Part shown: piece by piece, positions 7,115 through 16,593 of the stretch
Layout of the letters: each line of letters starts with the position of its first letter
Position numbering within the stretch: the stretch's first letter is position 1
Assembly: GCF_029946185.1 (NCBI RefSeq)
Contig: NZ_JAQSEA010000082.1
Location: 1 to 58,598, forward strand
Direction: 5' to 3'
Length of the DNA stretch: 58,598 nt
DNA from: Prosthecobacter sp.
GTDB taxonomy: Bacteria; Verrucomicrobiota; Verrucomicrobiia; Verrucomicrobiales; Verrucomicrobiaceae
Position numbers and translations under genes: made by a program
The notes under the pieces: model-generated
Database searches by the model: none
Told to the model about the DNA's origin: nothing
What the model saw: only the letters and a program-made list of their open reading frames with translations

Positions 7115-8590
7115 TCATTCAAAGCGGAAGGAGAACACGTCGGCATCCTTGAGAACCCAGCGCAGACGCACGGGCTTGCCGGCCAGAGCGGAGACATCGC
7201 TGCCGGCCTTCCAGGCGATGACGCGGTCGATGTCGTCGTAGGAGATCGCCTTGCAGTCGTCCAAGGTGAAGCCGGGCAGGGGCTTGCCGTCGGCGTCTTG
7301 AATTTCGACTGCCACAGAGCCAGCGGCACCGGTGGACAGATTCAGGTGCAGCGCCTTCCCGGTGAAGGTGAAGGGCTGGGTGGTCATCTCACCGCCTGCG
7401 TAGTCGGCGTGCAGCGAGGCGAAGCCGTCGAGGCGCAGGGTGTAGCGCTGCAGCAGCGCGGTGGACTGGCCGTAGTGGCGCTCCACGTAGAGGGACATCT
7501 CCGACTTGCCGGTTTGTACCACACCGCAGGCAGGGTAGTTGCTGCGGCTGGTCCAGTTGCGGAAGTGCAGGCCGGGACGCACGAAGCCTTCCATGAAGGT
7601 GCGGTTGTAGGCGGTTGTGCCGGCGCGGCTGGTCATCAGCACGGCTTCGGAGGTATCCTGAATCAGGGCAGGGTAGGCCTTGGTGTCTTCGGCGAGGTAT
7701 TTCTTCGCCTGCTCATCCAGCACGTCCGTCTTGGGCATGAAGCGGGCAGCGGTGGAGATGTAGAGGTGCGGGGCGTTGAAGTACGGATTCGTCTGGCTGA
7801 TGTAAATGTGATCCACCAGCGGCTGATCGCTGGTCATTTGTATGGCGTCGGTCCAGGTGAGGAAATCTTTGCTGGTGGCGCGGCTGACCCAGCGCACGCC
7901 TTTGGGCTTCCAGGTCTTTTCATCAATGCCGCCGCCGGTGAAGACGCGGAAGTAGGCGACGTAGCACTGCTCCGCTTCGGACCAGAAAGAGACGTTCTGT
8001 GAGTCAAACGCGCCTTTGGTGATCACCGCCGCGTCCTGCATTTTTTGCCAATGCAGCCCATCCGCCGAGACGAAGGCGCTGAGACCACCGTACTTGCCGC
8101 CGAGACCTGCGAGGGCCTTGTAGCGCTGCTCTTTGGGCACACCGGGACGGCGGTCGATGAATGGGGCGAAGTTGTGCGTGTAGGGTGCCAGATTGGCCAG
8201 CATGACGTTGTTGTCCTTGCTGCCGTTGATCTCGTGCAGGCCCAGCTTGGGCTTTACCCAATTTTTGCCATCGGCAGATTCGGCGTAGCAGGTGACTTCG
8301 CCGCTGGTGCCGTCTTTAAAGCCCGCATTGCCACGGTAGTACATCTGGAATTTCTTCGCCTCGTCATTGTGGATAACGGTGATGTACGCGCTGAAGCGGC
8401 CCTCCCAAGGCTGGTCAAATTTCACCGCGATGCCCGCCTCTTCGGGAGGGTGCAGTCGCAGCGTGGTGCCCTGCATCTGGTCGATAAGCAGCTTGTCCAC
8501 GAAAAGCTCACGACGAGAGCCGATGGCGGTGACTTCAGCGGACGCGATGCCGGTGAAGAGGGCAAGGAAGGGCAGGAGAGAGCGGAGCAT
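7115..8590 (-). CDS. Secreted beta-propeller, glycosyl hydrolase family 32/43-like
   Basis: A 491-residue exported protein. The signal peptide is MLRSLLPFLALFTGIASA. The mature part has repeated propeller-type segments with Y/W-x-S-x-DG-x-x-W patterns (CYAESADGKNWVKPKLGL, AFVSADGLHWQKMQDAA, WVSRATSKDFLTWTDAI), as in five-bladed GH32/GH43-like proteins common in Verrucomicrobia and Planctomycetes. The N-terminus carries SRRELFVDKLLIDQMQGTTL, a block shared by PVC proteins of this type. The C-terminal 110 residues form a beta-rich module ending VLKDADVFSFRFE. A polysaccharide substrate is likely but catalytic acids cannot be assigned by eye. Repeats flank it on both sides. Confidence 0.75.
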   Translation of the reverse strand: MLRSLLPFLALFTGIASAEVTAIGSRRELFVDKLLIDQMQGTTLRLHPPEEAGIAVKFDQPWEGRFSAYITVIHNDEAKKFQMYYRGNAGFKDGTSGEVTCYAESADGKNWVKPKLGLHEINGSKDNNVMLANLAPYTHNFAPFIDRRPGVPKEQRYKALAGLGGKYGGLSAFVSADGLHWQKMQDAAVITKGAFDSQNVSFWSEAEQCYVAYFRVFTGGGIDEKTWKPKGVRWVSRATSKDFLTWTDAIQMTSDQPLVDHIYISQTNPYFNAPHLYISTAARFMPKTDVLDEQAKKYLAEDTKAYPALIQDTSEAVLMTSRAGTTAYNRTFMEGFVRPGLHFRNWTSRSNYPACGVVQTGKSEMSLYVERHYGQSTALLQRYTLRLDGFASLHADYAGGEMTTQPFTFTGKALHLNLSTGAAGSVAVEIQDADGKPLPGFTLDDCKAISYDDIDRVIAWKAGSDVSALAGKPVRLRWVLKDADVFSFRFE

Positions 8591-8633
8591 GCTTTCTCAT
8601 ACAGGCGGCGGTGTGGGGATGTTGCAGGGTAAC

Positions 8634-8710
8634 AAAGTACTTATGAGCTTTAGCTCATTCTGGGAGGTACGGAACTTTCCAGAACGAAGTAAAGTTCTAA
8701 ACTACTTTCC
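8634..8710. repeat. GAGCTTTAGCTC family repeat, paired copy
   Basis: The left arm is AAAGTACTTATGAGCTTTAG then CTCATTCTGG; the right arm is CCAGAACGAAGTAAAGTTCT then AAACTACTTT. The 77-base imperfect palindrome sits between two minus-strand genes and ends exactly at the stop codon of the downstream one. Confidence 0.8.
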
Positions 8711-11700
8711 TCAGAGGCTCTTCAAATACGCTACGATGTCGCTGATGGCCTGCGGGGTGAGGCCGAGTTGCTGGGGCTGGTACATGAGGGAGCGGGTCAT
8801 CTTCGTGATGCTGACGATGCGCTCTTTCGGCACGGTCTGCACGAGGCCGCCCATGCACTTGATCATGACGGGATCGCCGCTGGAAAGGATCATGCCGCTG
8901 ATGGTGAGGCCGTCCTTCGTTTTGATCTCGCTGCCTTCAAAGCCATGGGAGATGTCGGCGGAGGGATGGGCGATGGCTTGAGCAATGACCTCGGTGGGCT
9001 GCTGCTTGCCGAAGGTGCTGAGGTCGGGGCCATATTCGACGCCCATGTTGCCGACCTTGTGGCAGGTAAAGCACACGGCGATGGCGGCCTGACCGCGTTT
9101 GGCATCGCCGGGGAGCTGGGCGATCTCCGCACCTGTGGGGAGCTTCGGCGCGTCTTTGATTTCAGGGGGCATCTCAATGGCGATGAGTTTCACCTTGGCT
9201 GGATCATACAGGCCGAGCGCTTTCATGCCGCCTTCCACATCGTAGGACTGCCAGTCGTTGCCTTTGCGATTGAGCAGCCACCACTTGGCGAGTTCCTTCA
9301 TGGGAAAGTCCTTGGTGTTGGCGAGTTCGATCATCGCGCCTGCAGCTTCGCGGCTTTTCACAAAGGCGAGTCCGGTGAGCATGAGCTTGCGCTGCTCTTC
9401 GGTGAGTGCGGTATCGAGGGCACGGGTCTTGAAGGCCTCCACCGCAGCGGCGGGGTGCAGACGCCAGGCAATCCATGCCTGGGCCTCGGTCCATGCGGCA
9501 GGCTTGTCCTTGATGACGGCGGCATAGAGTTCGGCTTCCTTGCCTTCAGCACCAAGGCCGAGGGCTTCGAGGTAGGCGCGGTCTTTGCCATCAAACTGCT
9601 CAGCGAGTTTCACCAGCAGCGGCAGGCTTTGAGCAGCGGGAACTTCACGCAAAGAAAGAGCGACTTCGCGGCGCACGGCAGCGGAGGAATCGGCGGCCAT
9701 TTTTGCGACCAAGCTTGGCCTATCATTCATATAGAAACGAATCAGAATGAAACTACGCAGCGCGCGATAAGCCACCACTCGCTGCTCTTCGTCTTTGGAA
9801 TCCAGCCAGGGCTTCACCTGCTCCACGCCTTCTAGACCCATCTGCGCGAGCAGCCATGCAGCACGCGCGGCGATGTAGGCGCTGTCGTCTTTGAGCAAGG
9901 CGGCGACGGCAGGCACGGCTTTTGCGCCCTGGGCTTTGAGTGCGGTGAATCCATTGTAGCGCACGTTTGGCGCAGGGCTTTTCAGCGCGGCGATCTGGCC
10001 TTCCGTGGTGTCGAGCTTGAGCGCAGGAACATTGGAAGCAAAACCCTTCGGTGCGATGCGGTAGATCGTGCCGGTGTAGCGATCATCCAGCGTGCCGTGG
10101 CCACCCACGCGGGCGTCGAACCAATCAGCCACGTAGATCGCGCCATCGGGACCGACGGTGACATCGCTGGGGCGGAAGCGGGTTTTGAGTTCACCCGTGG
10201 GCTTGCCGCCGAGGAAGTCGGAACCGGCGAATTCCTTCTCCTTGTTGGAGGTGAGGAAATCAAAGCGCTCCATTTTCCAGCCTGCGCCATCGAGCTTGGG
10301 CAGATAGCCGAAGACGACGTTCTTGCCAGCTTCACAAGCGAGGAGGAGGCCGTTCCATTTGGCATCCAGAGCGCCGTTTTCATAGAAGGCCACGCCGGTG
10401 GGAGAGCCGCCGCCATAGACATCGCCAGCGGGCATGGTGCCGGGATCTTCCTGCCGCCACTCGGCAGTGGGGGTATCCTGTCCGGGGCGTTTGTCGGCAC
10501 CCCAGGAACGCAGGCCGTCAGCGGAGGCAAAGCCCGCATTGCCGCCTTCCATCACGGGGGAGACGCGGCAGGCGGGCGGGTCGTCGTTGTCGCTTTGGAA
10601 GATGTCACCGAATGAGGTGATGGTCTGCTCGTAGCTGTTGCGGTAGTTGTGGCCGATGATGGTGACGTTGCTGCCGTCCGGGTTCATGCGGGCGGTGAAG
10701 CCGCCGATCCACACATGGCCGTCGTCGCTCTTCTGTCCGGCGATGTCCTGCATCATGTAGGGACTGCCCATGCGGAAGGTCTTGCCAGAGTGGTCGGTGA
10801 ATTTCGCGCCGGTGTTGCCTTGATTCCAATACCACTGGCCATCGGGTCCGGCGGTGACGCTGTGCAGGCTGTGGTCGTGCTGGCGGCCGCCGAAGCCGGT
10901 GAGCAGCACGTCGCGCTTGTCCACGGTGGGATCAAATTTGCCGTCGCCATTCACGTCGGTGTAAACGAGCAGATCGGGGGGCTGGGAGACGACGATCTTG
11001 TTGCCGAGAACGGCGACACCCAGAGGCGCCGCGAGGGCGGATTCCTGGACAAACACGGTACTTTTATCCGCGCGGCCTGAGCCGGTGGTGTCTTCGAGCA
11101 CGACGACGCGGTCGCCCTCCGGCCTGCGGCTGCCTTTGCTGCGGTAGTTCACGCCTTCCGCCACCCAGAGACGGCCCTGGGCATCGAAGTCGATGTTGGT
11201 GGGATTGAACAAGGCGGGCGAGCTGGCCCAGACGGTCACTTCGAGACCTTCGGGGACGTTGAACATATCCGCAGGCACCGTGGTCTTGCCGTCGTCCACG
11301 ATGGGAGGCGCAGGCTTGGGCGCATTGGGAGGTGTTTCGGTATAGACCTGAAATTTGACCGAGGCATTGCTGGCCTTGCCGCCGCGCTCCATGCCGCCGT
11401 CGTCAATGGCCGCCTGTGCGGTGAAGCCCACCACGTCCTTCGGTAGATCATAGACGATCACTGAGCGTGCATGCGTGCCGATACCCTTGGCATAGGTCTT
11501 GCCTCCCACCAGCAGGGAACCGCCCATGGCTGATTTCCCAACGCGTGTACCGCCCGTGCCTTGGCTGGCGGCTTTCCATGGCAGTTGGGTCAGATCCTTG
11601 GTAGAGCCGTCGGCCATGATGAGCTTGGGCTCCAGCCAGTCCGCCCAGTCACAGCTGATTCCATCCTCATCCGAGACGACGAGGTACAATTCCTTCGCGC

Positions 11701-11839
11701 CTTTGAGTGAGGCGTCCACCTTGACCAAGCGCGCGGTGCTTGCGGTGGTGAGCTTCGGGCTTTCGAAGACAGGGCTGGCAGCGACAGCGCATGAGGCGGA
11801 AGCGAGCAGCGCGAGGAGGATCAGGTGGCGGGGCGTCAT
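8711..11839 (-). CDS. PVC giant protein: NPCBM + membrane-bound dehydrogenase + HEAT + haem-binding domain
   Basis: A 1042-residue exported protein (signal MTPRHLILLALLASASCAVAA). Domains in order: NPCBM carbohydrate-binding module, about 30-165 (KGIGTHARSVIVYDLP); PVC membrane-bound dehydrogenase propeller, about 190-590 (PEGLEVTVWASSPALFNPTNIDFDAQGRLWV, GPDGQWYWNQGN, DVTVGPDGAIYVADWFDARV); HEAT-like helical repeats, about 620-860 (VPAVAALLKDDSAYIAARAAWLL); C-terminal putative haem-binding domain with one c-type site CFTCHKVG near residue 950. This architecture is characteristic of Planctomycetes and Verrucomicrobia and is thought to couple oxidation of a sugar-like substrate to periplasmic electron transfer. 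The substrate is unknown. It forms a minus-strand series with the propeller gene, separated by a repeat. Confidence 0.88.
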   Translation of the reverse strand: MTPRHLILLALLASASCAVAASPVFESPKLTTASTARLVKVDASLKGAKELYLVVSDEDGISCDWADWLEPKLIMADGSTKDLTQLPWKAASQGTGGTRVGKSAMGGSLLVGGKTYAKGIGTHARSVIVYDLPKDVVGFTAQAAIDDGGMERGGKASNASVKFQVYTETPPNAPKPAPPIVDDGKTTVPADMFNVPEGLEVTVWASSPALFNPTNIDFDAQGRLWVAEGVNYRSKGSRRPEGDRVVVLEDTTGSGRADKSTVFVQESALAAPLGVAVLGNKIVVSQPPDLLVYTDVNGDGKFDPTVDKRDVLLTGFGGRQHDHSLHSVTAGPDGQWYWNQGNTGAKFTDHSGKTFRMGSPYMMQDIAGQKSDDGHVWIGGFTARMNPDGSNVTIIGHNYRNSYEQTITSFGDIFQSDNDDPPACRVSPVMEGGNAGFASADGLRSWGADKRPGQDTPTAEWRQEDPGTMPAGDVYGGGSPTGVAFYENGALDAKWNGLLLACEAGKNVVFGYLPKLDGAGWKMERFDFLTSNKEKEFAGSDFLGGKPTGELKTRFRPSDVTVGPDGAIYVADWFDARVGGHGTLDDRYTGTIYRIAPKGFASNVPALKLDTTEGQIAALKSPAPNVRYNGFTALKAQGAKAVPAVAALLKDDSAYIAARAAWLLAQMGLEGVEQVKPWLDSKDEEQRVVAYRALRSFILIRFYMNDRPSLVAKMAADSSAAVRREVALSLREVPAAQSLPLLVKLAEQFDGKDRAYLEALGLGAEGKEAELYAAVIKDKPAAWTEAQAWIAWRLHPAAAVEAFKTRALDTALTEEQRKLMLTGLAFVKSREAAGAMIELANTKDFPMKELAKWWLLNRKGNDWQSYDVEGGMKALGLYDPAKVKLIAIEMPPEIKDAPKLPTGAEIAQLPGDAKRGQAAIAVCFTCHKVGNMGVEYGPDLSTFGKQQPTEVIAQAIAHPSADISHGFEGSEIKTKDGLTISGMILSSGDPVMIKCMGGLVQTVPKERIVSITKMTRSLMYQPQQLGLTPQAISDIVAYLKSL

Positions 11840-11844
11840 GGGTG

Positions 11845-12022
11845 AGAAAGTAGTCGTGAGCTTTAGCTCGTTCTGTACGAAGTCGTCCAGAGCTTTCGCT
11901 CATCCTTCGCAGTCGAGTGCCACAAACCGGATCAGCTGGTTTTGGGAAGGAAGTGAGCTTCCAGAGAGAGCTAAAGCTCTCGAGTACTTTTCCAGAGCGA
12001 GTTGAAGCTCTGGACTACTTTG
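11845..12022. repeat. GAGCTTTAGCTC family repeat, compound copy with four half-units
   Basis: Four half-units fill this divergent intergenic region: GAGCTTTAGCTCGTTCTG near 11858, CCAGAGCTTTCGCTC near 11888, CCAGAGAGAGCTAAAGCTCT near 11961, and CCAGAGCGAGTTGAAGCTCT near 11992. The outer ends read AAAGTAGTC and GACTACTTTG. Confidence 0.75.
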
Positions 12023-12079
12023 CCGAATCTCTCAACGACTTTGGCTTGTGGCGCGGAAAACATTCTCCACATTCAGAGC

Positions 12080-12595
12080 ATGAAATCCCTCCTGCTTTTT
12101 CTGACCGCTGCAATGCTTTCATCCTGCCAGACCACCTCCGAGGAGTACCACGTGGGAAGCGTGGCCGAAGCGAAAGCGTTTGCGCGGAGAGCGGTGGAGG
12201 TGGGCTACATTCACGCGGGAGGAGAGACGGCGCTGGTCGCGGAGAAGTCCGTGGGCAGGCCGCTGGAGGGCAAGTGGAGCCCGCAAAAAGTCGATGCCTT
12301 TCTGAATCAGTATGCGGCGGAACATCCACGCCTGATGGAGATCAACAAGGCGGCCACCACAGGGAAGATCAATGAAAAGGAGCGCGTGATTCTGGTGAAC
12401 GTGCTGCGCGGTCAGGAGGAACGGCTGGCCGAAGCCCAAAATGCCGAGGCGCAGGTTGCGGCGGACAATCTCAATCAATCGGCCGCCATGTTGAACCAGA
12501 CCTCATCCTACCGTCAGAATTCGGCGCTCATGCAGTCCACGCCCCAGTCCGGGTACTCCGGCTATGGGACGGGATTTGGCGGCAGAAGTTTCTGA
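12080..12595 (+). CDS. Small lipoprotein of unknown function
   Basis: A 171-residue protein starting at ATG 12080 (MKSLLLFLTAAMLSSCQTTS), with a signal peptidase II lipobox LSSC. An upstream in-frame ATG at 12002 would bury the signal sequence and lies in a repeat, so it is not used. The mature part is helical and charged (EAKAFARRAVEVGYIHAGG, KWSPQKVDAFLNQYAAEHP, VLRGQEERLAEAQNAEAQV) and ends in a Q/S/G-rich tail (YSGYGTGFGGRSF). I do not recognise the family. It is probably anchored in a cell membrane facing the periplasm. Confidence 0.75.
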   Translation: MKSLLLFLTAAMLSSCQTTSEEYHVGSVAEAKAFARRAVEVGYIHAGGETALVAEKSVGRPLEGKWSPQKVDAFLNQYAAEHPRLMEINKAATTGKINEKERVILVNVLRGQEERLAEAQNAEAQVAADNLNQSAAMLNQTSSYRQNSALMQSTPQSGYSGYGTGFGGRSF

Positions 12596-12617
12596 GGATT
12601 TCTAGCGCGAAGAGCTG

Positions 12618-12800
12618 TTGTGCTGCCCTTGGCCCAGGAGGGCACGAGGCCTAAACGCATGCGCTCCATGCCGACCTCATCGGCCTCCATGGTCAGCACG
12701 TCCGCGTCATCCGTGGAGCGGATGTTGTGGATCACCTGCGCCTCTGACTTCTTGCCGCCCCAAAGCGCTTCTGCCTCACGTTTTCGGCGGTCGATTTGAA
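12618..12800 (-). pseudogene. Fragment of an SRAP (YedK/HMCES-type) gene
   Basis: In the minus frame this stretch reads AQVIHNIRSTDDADVL, then TMEADEVGMERMRLGLVPSW and AKGS. It is closely similar to residues 37-80 of the complete SRAP gene at 19461-20273 (AQVIHNICPTDYADVL, TMQADEIGMERMRFGLVPAW). The catalytic N-terminus (Met-Cys) and everything after WAKGS are gone. The nucleotide similarity starts and ends abruptly, so this is a decayed or recombined duplicate lying between a lipoprotein gene and iclR. Confidence 0.85.
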
Positions 12801-12850
12801 GTTGTTGCAAGAAAACCCGCAGTCTCAGGTATATCCTGCGTGAAGCAGTC

Positions 12851-12862
12851 GGAACACGTTCC
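12851..12862. promoter_or_regulatory. Dyad upstream of iclR, candidate autoregulatory operator
   Basis: ggaacacgttcc is a 5-bp dyad (GGAAC/GTTCC) four bases before the iclR start. It resembles IclR-family half-sites (TGGAA.../...TTCCA). Inferred from position and pattern only. Confidence 0.35.
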
Positions 12863-12866
12863 ATAT

Positions 12867-13655
12867 ATGGCACAGCGCCATTCCAAAAAAATGCCTGAAC
12901 CGGTTGTCGAAGCACCGGCGCTGGATCGTGGGCTGGCGGTCTTGGAGGCGCTGGATGCACAACCTGCGGGCATGACGCTGACTGAGATCAGCACGGCCAT
13001 CGGCGGACCGAAGAACTCCACTTCGCGCCTGATTTCAACGCTCATCGCACGGGAGTATGTGGTGCGGGATGATTCGACGATGTGCTTTCGGCTGACGGGA
13101 AAGCTGCTGCGACTGGGACAGCCGCAGGTGGCGGATGTGAGCCTGGTGGAGTGCTCGCTGGACGCGATGCGGGCGCTGCGGGATGCCGTGGGCGAGACGG
13201 TGCAGATCGGCATTCCGATTGGGGACGAGGGTGTCATCATCGAGAAGATCGAGAGCACGCAGGCGTTGCGCATCGGCGTGAACATCGGCTTGCGCTTCCC
13301 ACTGCACAGCAATGCCCCCGGGAAGGTGCTGCTGGCTTTTCGCCATCCGAAGGAGCGCGAACGCACGATCAACCGGATCAAGCTGGAGCGGTTCACGGAT
13401 CGGACGATCACGGACAAGGCGACGCTGCGTGCGGATTGTGAACGCGTGATGAAACAAGGCTATGCGACCGACTGGGGCGAGGCGGATGAGGGCATCCATT
13501 GCGTAGCAGCACCCATTCGGGACCGGCTCAATGCGCTCATGGCGACGCTCTGGGTATCAGGCATCGCCGGGCGGATGCCGAAGAGCACCTTCACAGCCGT
13601 GGCGGCCGAGGTGATGAAAGCGGCAGGCGAGATCGAAAGGAGGCTTCGTGCATGA
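12867..13655 (+). CDS. IclR-family transcriptional regulator
   Basis: A 262-residue regulator. After a short polar leader comes LDRGLAVLEALDAQPAGMTLTEISTAIGGPKNSTSRLISTLIAREYVVRD (residues 19-70), the winged helix-turn-helix. The effector domain covers about 85-255, with VECSLDAMRALRDAVGETVQIGIP, FPLHSNAPGKVLLAF near 150, GYATDWGEADEGIHCVAAPI near 195 and a final LWVSGIAGRMPK. Such proteins bind small acids or sugar derivatives and often act on adjacent genes. The start at 12867 follows a GGAAC/GTTCC dyad. The stop overlaps the next start by ATGA, so it is translationally coupled to a cytochrome/DUF1553 gene that it probably controls. Confidence 0.92.
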   Translation: MAQRHSKKMPEPVVEAPALDRGLAVLEALDAQPAGMTLTEISTAIGGPKNSTSRLISTLIAREYVVRDDSTMCFRLTGKLLRLGQPQVADVSLVECSLDAMRALRDAVGETVQIGIPIGDEGVIIEKIESTQALRIGVNIGLRFPLHSNAPGKVLLAFRHPKERERTINRIKLERFTDRTITDKATLRADCERVMKQGYATDWGEADEGIHCVAAPIRDRLNALMATLWVSGIAGRMPKSTFTAVAAEVMKAAGEIERRLRA

Positions 13656-16579
13656 AACGGACTCTCCCCGTTGTGATCCTCTTCGCGGCATCGTTAGCGC
13701 ACGCGGATGATTTATTTACTTCCAAAATCGAGCCCCTGCTGAAGCAGCGATGCTACGAGTGTCATTCGCACGAGAAGAAGATGAAGGCCGGTCTGACGCT
13801 CGATTCGAGATCAGGCTGGGAGGAAGGTGGTGACTCGGGGCCGGCCATCGTCGTGGGAAAGCCGGAGGAGAGTTTGCTCATCAAAATGGTGCGCTGGTCG
13901 GATGATGATCATCAGATGCCGCCGAAGGAAAAGCTGTCGTCGGCGGAGATCGCATTGCTGGAAGCTTGGGTGAAGCAAGGTGCGCCCGATCCGCGCGTGA
14001 TCGTGAAGACGCGGCCGAATGCCACCGACTGGTGGTCGCTGAAACCCCTGGTGAAACCGAAGCTGCCGGACGTCGCTGATGTGGGGCACCCTGTGGATCG
14101 CTTCATCCGGGCGCGGCTCGCGGAGCGGAAGCTCACTCCTTCACCCGCAGCGGATCGCCGCACGCTCATTCGCCGGGTGTTCTACGATCTGCACGGATTG
14201 CCGCCGTCACTCGCCGAGGTGGAGGCGTTTGAAAAGGACAGCGATACGCAGGCTTACGAGCACCTGGTAGATCGGCTGCTCGCGTCACCGCGCCATGGCG
14301 AGCGCTGGGCGCGGCACTGGCTGGATACGATCCACTTCGCTGAGACGCACGGGTGTGGCCACGATCTGCCACGGGATCATGCGTGGCGGTATCGTGACTA
14401 TGTCATCGAATCGTTGAACAACGACAAGCCGTGGTCGCGGTTCGTGCGCGAACAGCTTGCCGCCGACCGCCTGTTCCCCGAAGAGCCGCGTCTCATCGCC
14501 GCGCTCGGGTTTCTCGGCGCGGGCGTGTTTGACCACAGTGCCTTTCAGACGGCACCGATGAACTTCGACTACCTCGACCGTGATGATTTGGTGACGCAGA
14601 CGATGGCGGCCTTCACCAGCACCACGGCGAACTGTGCCCGCTGCCACGCCCATAAGTTTGATCCAATCACGCAGGACGACTACTACGCACTGCAAGCGGT
14701 CTTCGCAGGCATCATCGAGGGCGATATTCCATTTGATGAAGACACGAACGTCGCGCAGCAGCGGAAGCGCTGGCAGTCGCTGCTCATGGCGGCCGAGGCA
14801 CAGGACAAGGCCGTGCTGCTCACTGCGGAAAATGGGGCGCTCGTCGCCGATTGGGAGAAGCATCAGGGGCCTGCGGTGAAATGGACCACGCTCGGATACG
14901 AGAGCTTCATCAGCACCGAGGGCGCGACGCTTTCGCACAGCGGCGAGGTCATCATTTCCAGCGGCGCAAAGCCGGAGAAAGATACGTATGTCATCACGGC
15001 CTCAGCACCGCTTGCGAGCATCACCGCACTGCGACTTGACGTCATTGCGGACAAGTCATTGCCCAAAGACGGTCCAGGCAGGCAGGACAACGGCAATCTC
15101 ACGGTGAGTGAGTTTGAGGCGCAGGTCTTCGATGCCGGAGCAGCCGCCCCGGTGAAGCTGAAATTCTCGCGAGCGACCGCAGACTTCAATCAAGCGAGCT
15201 ACGCGGCCCCTGCGGCGATTGATGGCAATCCGACCACGGGCTGGGGCATCCATCCGGCGGTGGGACAGTCGCATCACGCGGTGTTCGAGCTGGCTGCGGC
15301 GCTCACCTTAAAGGCAGGCGCGAAGCTCACCATCTCGCTGAAGCAGCTCGCCCCGCAGGCGCATCTCGTGGGTCGCTTCAAGCTCTCGGCAACCGATGAG
15401 CCGGCAGCGCGTGCTTCCGCGATGCCTGCGCTCGCTTCCGCCGCACTCACCACTCCTGCCGACAAGCGCAGCGAGCCGCAACGGCTCGCACTCGCCGCCC
15501 ATGCCCTGCGCCTTCGCGCCCTTGATGAAATGCAAAAGATGCCCGCGCCAGCGTTTGTCTATGCCGCAGGCAGGAAGGCGGATGTGCTGCTCGCCGTCAG
15601 CAAAGGAACGCCGACGACGGTGGCCAAACCCAAGGTCGTGCATAAGTTGAAGCGCGGCGAGTTCGACAAGCCAATAGGTGACGCCGAAAGCGGCGCGCTG
15701 AGTGCGGTGACGGCGTTGCCCGCGCAATTCACCAAGGCTCACGTCGGTGATGAATCCGAGCGTCGTGCCGCGCTCGCAGATTGGATCGCCGATGAAAAGA
15801 ACCCGCTGACCTGGCGCAGCATCGCAAACCGCGTGTGGCAATATCATTTCGGTCGCGGCATCTGCGATACGCCGAGCGATTTCGGACGCATGGGCGGCGT
15901 GCCCTCGCATCCCGAACTGCTCGACTGGCTCGCGTGCGAACTACGCGACAGCGGCGGCTCCTTGAAGCATCTGCATCGCCTCATCGTCACCAGTGCCGCG
16001 TATCGCCAGAGCAGCGAGCACCGCGAGGATGCGGCGAAGCTCGACAGCGACAACCGTCTGCTCTGGCGCATGAACCGCCTGCGCCTCGACGCCGACAGCT
16101 ACCGCGACTTCGTCCTCGCTGCAGCAGACAGGCTCGACCTCATCGTCGGTGGCCCCAGTGAGCGGCAGTTCATCACCGGCCCGGCTGTGCAGCTCACGCC
16201 CACGCTCGACTATGCCGCCTACGACTGGTCCGCGCTGCCAAAGCATCGCCGCAGCATCTACCGCTTCGTGTGGCGCGGCGTGCCTGACCCTTTCATGGAC
16301 ACGCTCGACTTTCCCGACCTCGGCCTGCTCGCCCCGAGCCGCAGCTTCTCCGCGTCCTCGCTGCAATCCCTCGCGCTCTACAACAACAGCTTCGTCCTGC
16401 ACTTCAGCGGCGAGCTTGGGAAACAATTCACCACACCCGCAAATGCCGTGCGCCGCATCCTGCTGCGTGATGCGACGGCGGATGAACTCCGCGACTTCAC
16501 TGCGTATGCTCAGAAGAACGGCCTCGCCGCGCTCTGCCGCGTGCTCATCAACAGCAACGAGTTCCTGTTTGTGAATTAA
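13652..16579 (+). CDS. Planctomycete-type cytochrome c / DUF1549 / DUF1553 protein
   Basis: A 975-residue exported protein with signal MKRTLPVVILFAASLAHA. The start is fixed by an AAGGAGG Shine-Dalgarno 10 bases upstream and the ATGA overlap with iclR. Domains in order: PSCyt1 haem site CYECHSHEKKMKAGLTLD near residue 30; DUF1549, about 130-345, including LIRRVFYDLHGLPPS, RHWLDTIHFAETHG and the second haem-type motif CARCHAHKFDPI near 328; a discoidin-like beta insert, about 420-610; DUF1553, about 710-960, with WRSIANRVWQYHFGRGICDTPSDFG and SDNRLLWRMNRLRLDAD. Such proteins pair with DUF1501 proteins in PVC carbohydrate-breakdown loci; here an SGNH hydrolase gene lies between them. Confidence 0.92.
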   Translation: MKRTLPVVILFAASLAHADDLFTSKIEPLLKQRCYECHSHEKKMKAGLTLDSRSGWEEGGDSGPAIVVGKPEESLLIKMVRWSDDDHQMPPKEKLSSAEIALLEAWVKQGAPDPRVIVKTRPNATDWWSLKPLVKPKLPDVADVGHPVDRFIRARLAERKLTPSPAADRRTLIRRVFYDLHGLPPSLAEVEAFEKDSDTQAYEHLVDRLLASPRHGERWARHWLDTIHFAETHGCGHDLPRDHAWRYRDYVIESLNNDKPWSRFVREQLAADRLFPEEPRLIAALGFLGAGVFDHSAFQTAPMNFDYLDRDDLVTQTMAAFTSTTANCARCHAHKFDPITQDDYYALQAVFAGIIEGDIPFDEDTNVAQQRKRWQSLLMAAEAQDKAVLLTAENGALVADWEKHQGPAVKWTTLGYESFISTEGATLSHSGEVIISSGAKPEKDTYVITASAPLASITALRLDVIADKSLPKDGPGRQDNGNLTVSEFEAQVFDAGAAAPVKLKFSRATADFNQASYAAPAAIDGNPTTGWGIHPAVGQSHHAVFELAAALTLKAGAKLTISLKQLAPQAHLVGRFKLSATDEPAARASAMPALASAALTTPADKRSEPQRLALAAHALRLRALDEMQKMPAPAFVYAAGRKADVLLAVSKGTPTTVAKPKVVHKLKRGEFDKPIGDAESGALSAVTALPAQFTKAHVGDESERRAALADWIADEKNPLTWRSIANRVWQYHFGRGICDTPSDFGRMGGVPSHPELLDWLACELRDSGGSLKHLHRLIVTSAAYRQSSEHREDAAKLDSDNRLLWRMNRLRLDADSYRDFVLAAADRLDLIVGGPSERQFITGPAVQLTPTLDYAAYDWSALPKHRRSIYRFVWRGVPDPFMDTLDFPDLGLLAPSRSFSASSLQSLALYNNSFVLHFSGELGKQFTTPANAVRRILLRDATADELRDFTAYAQKNGLAALCRVLINSNEFLFVN

Positions 16580-16593
16580 ATCCACCCGATCCC

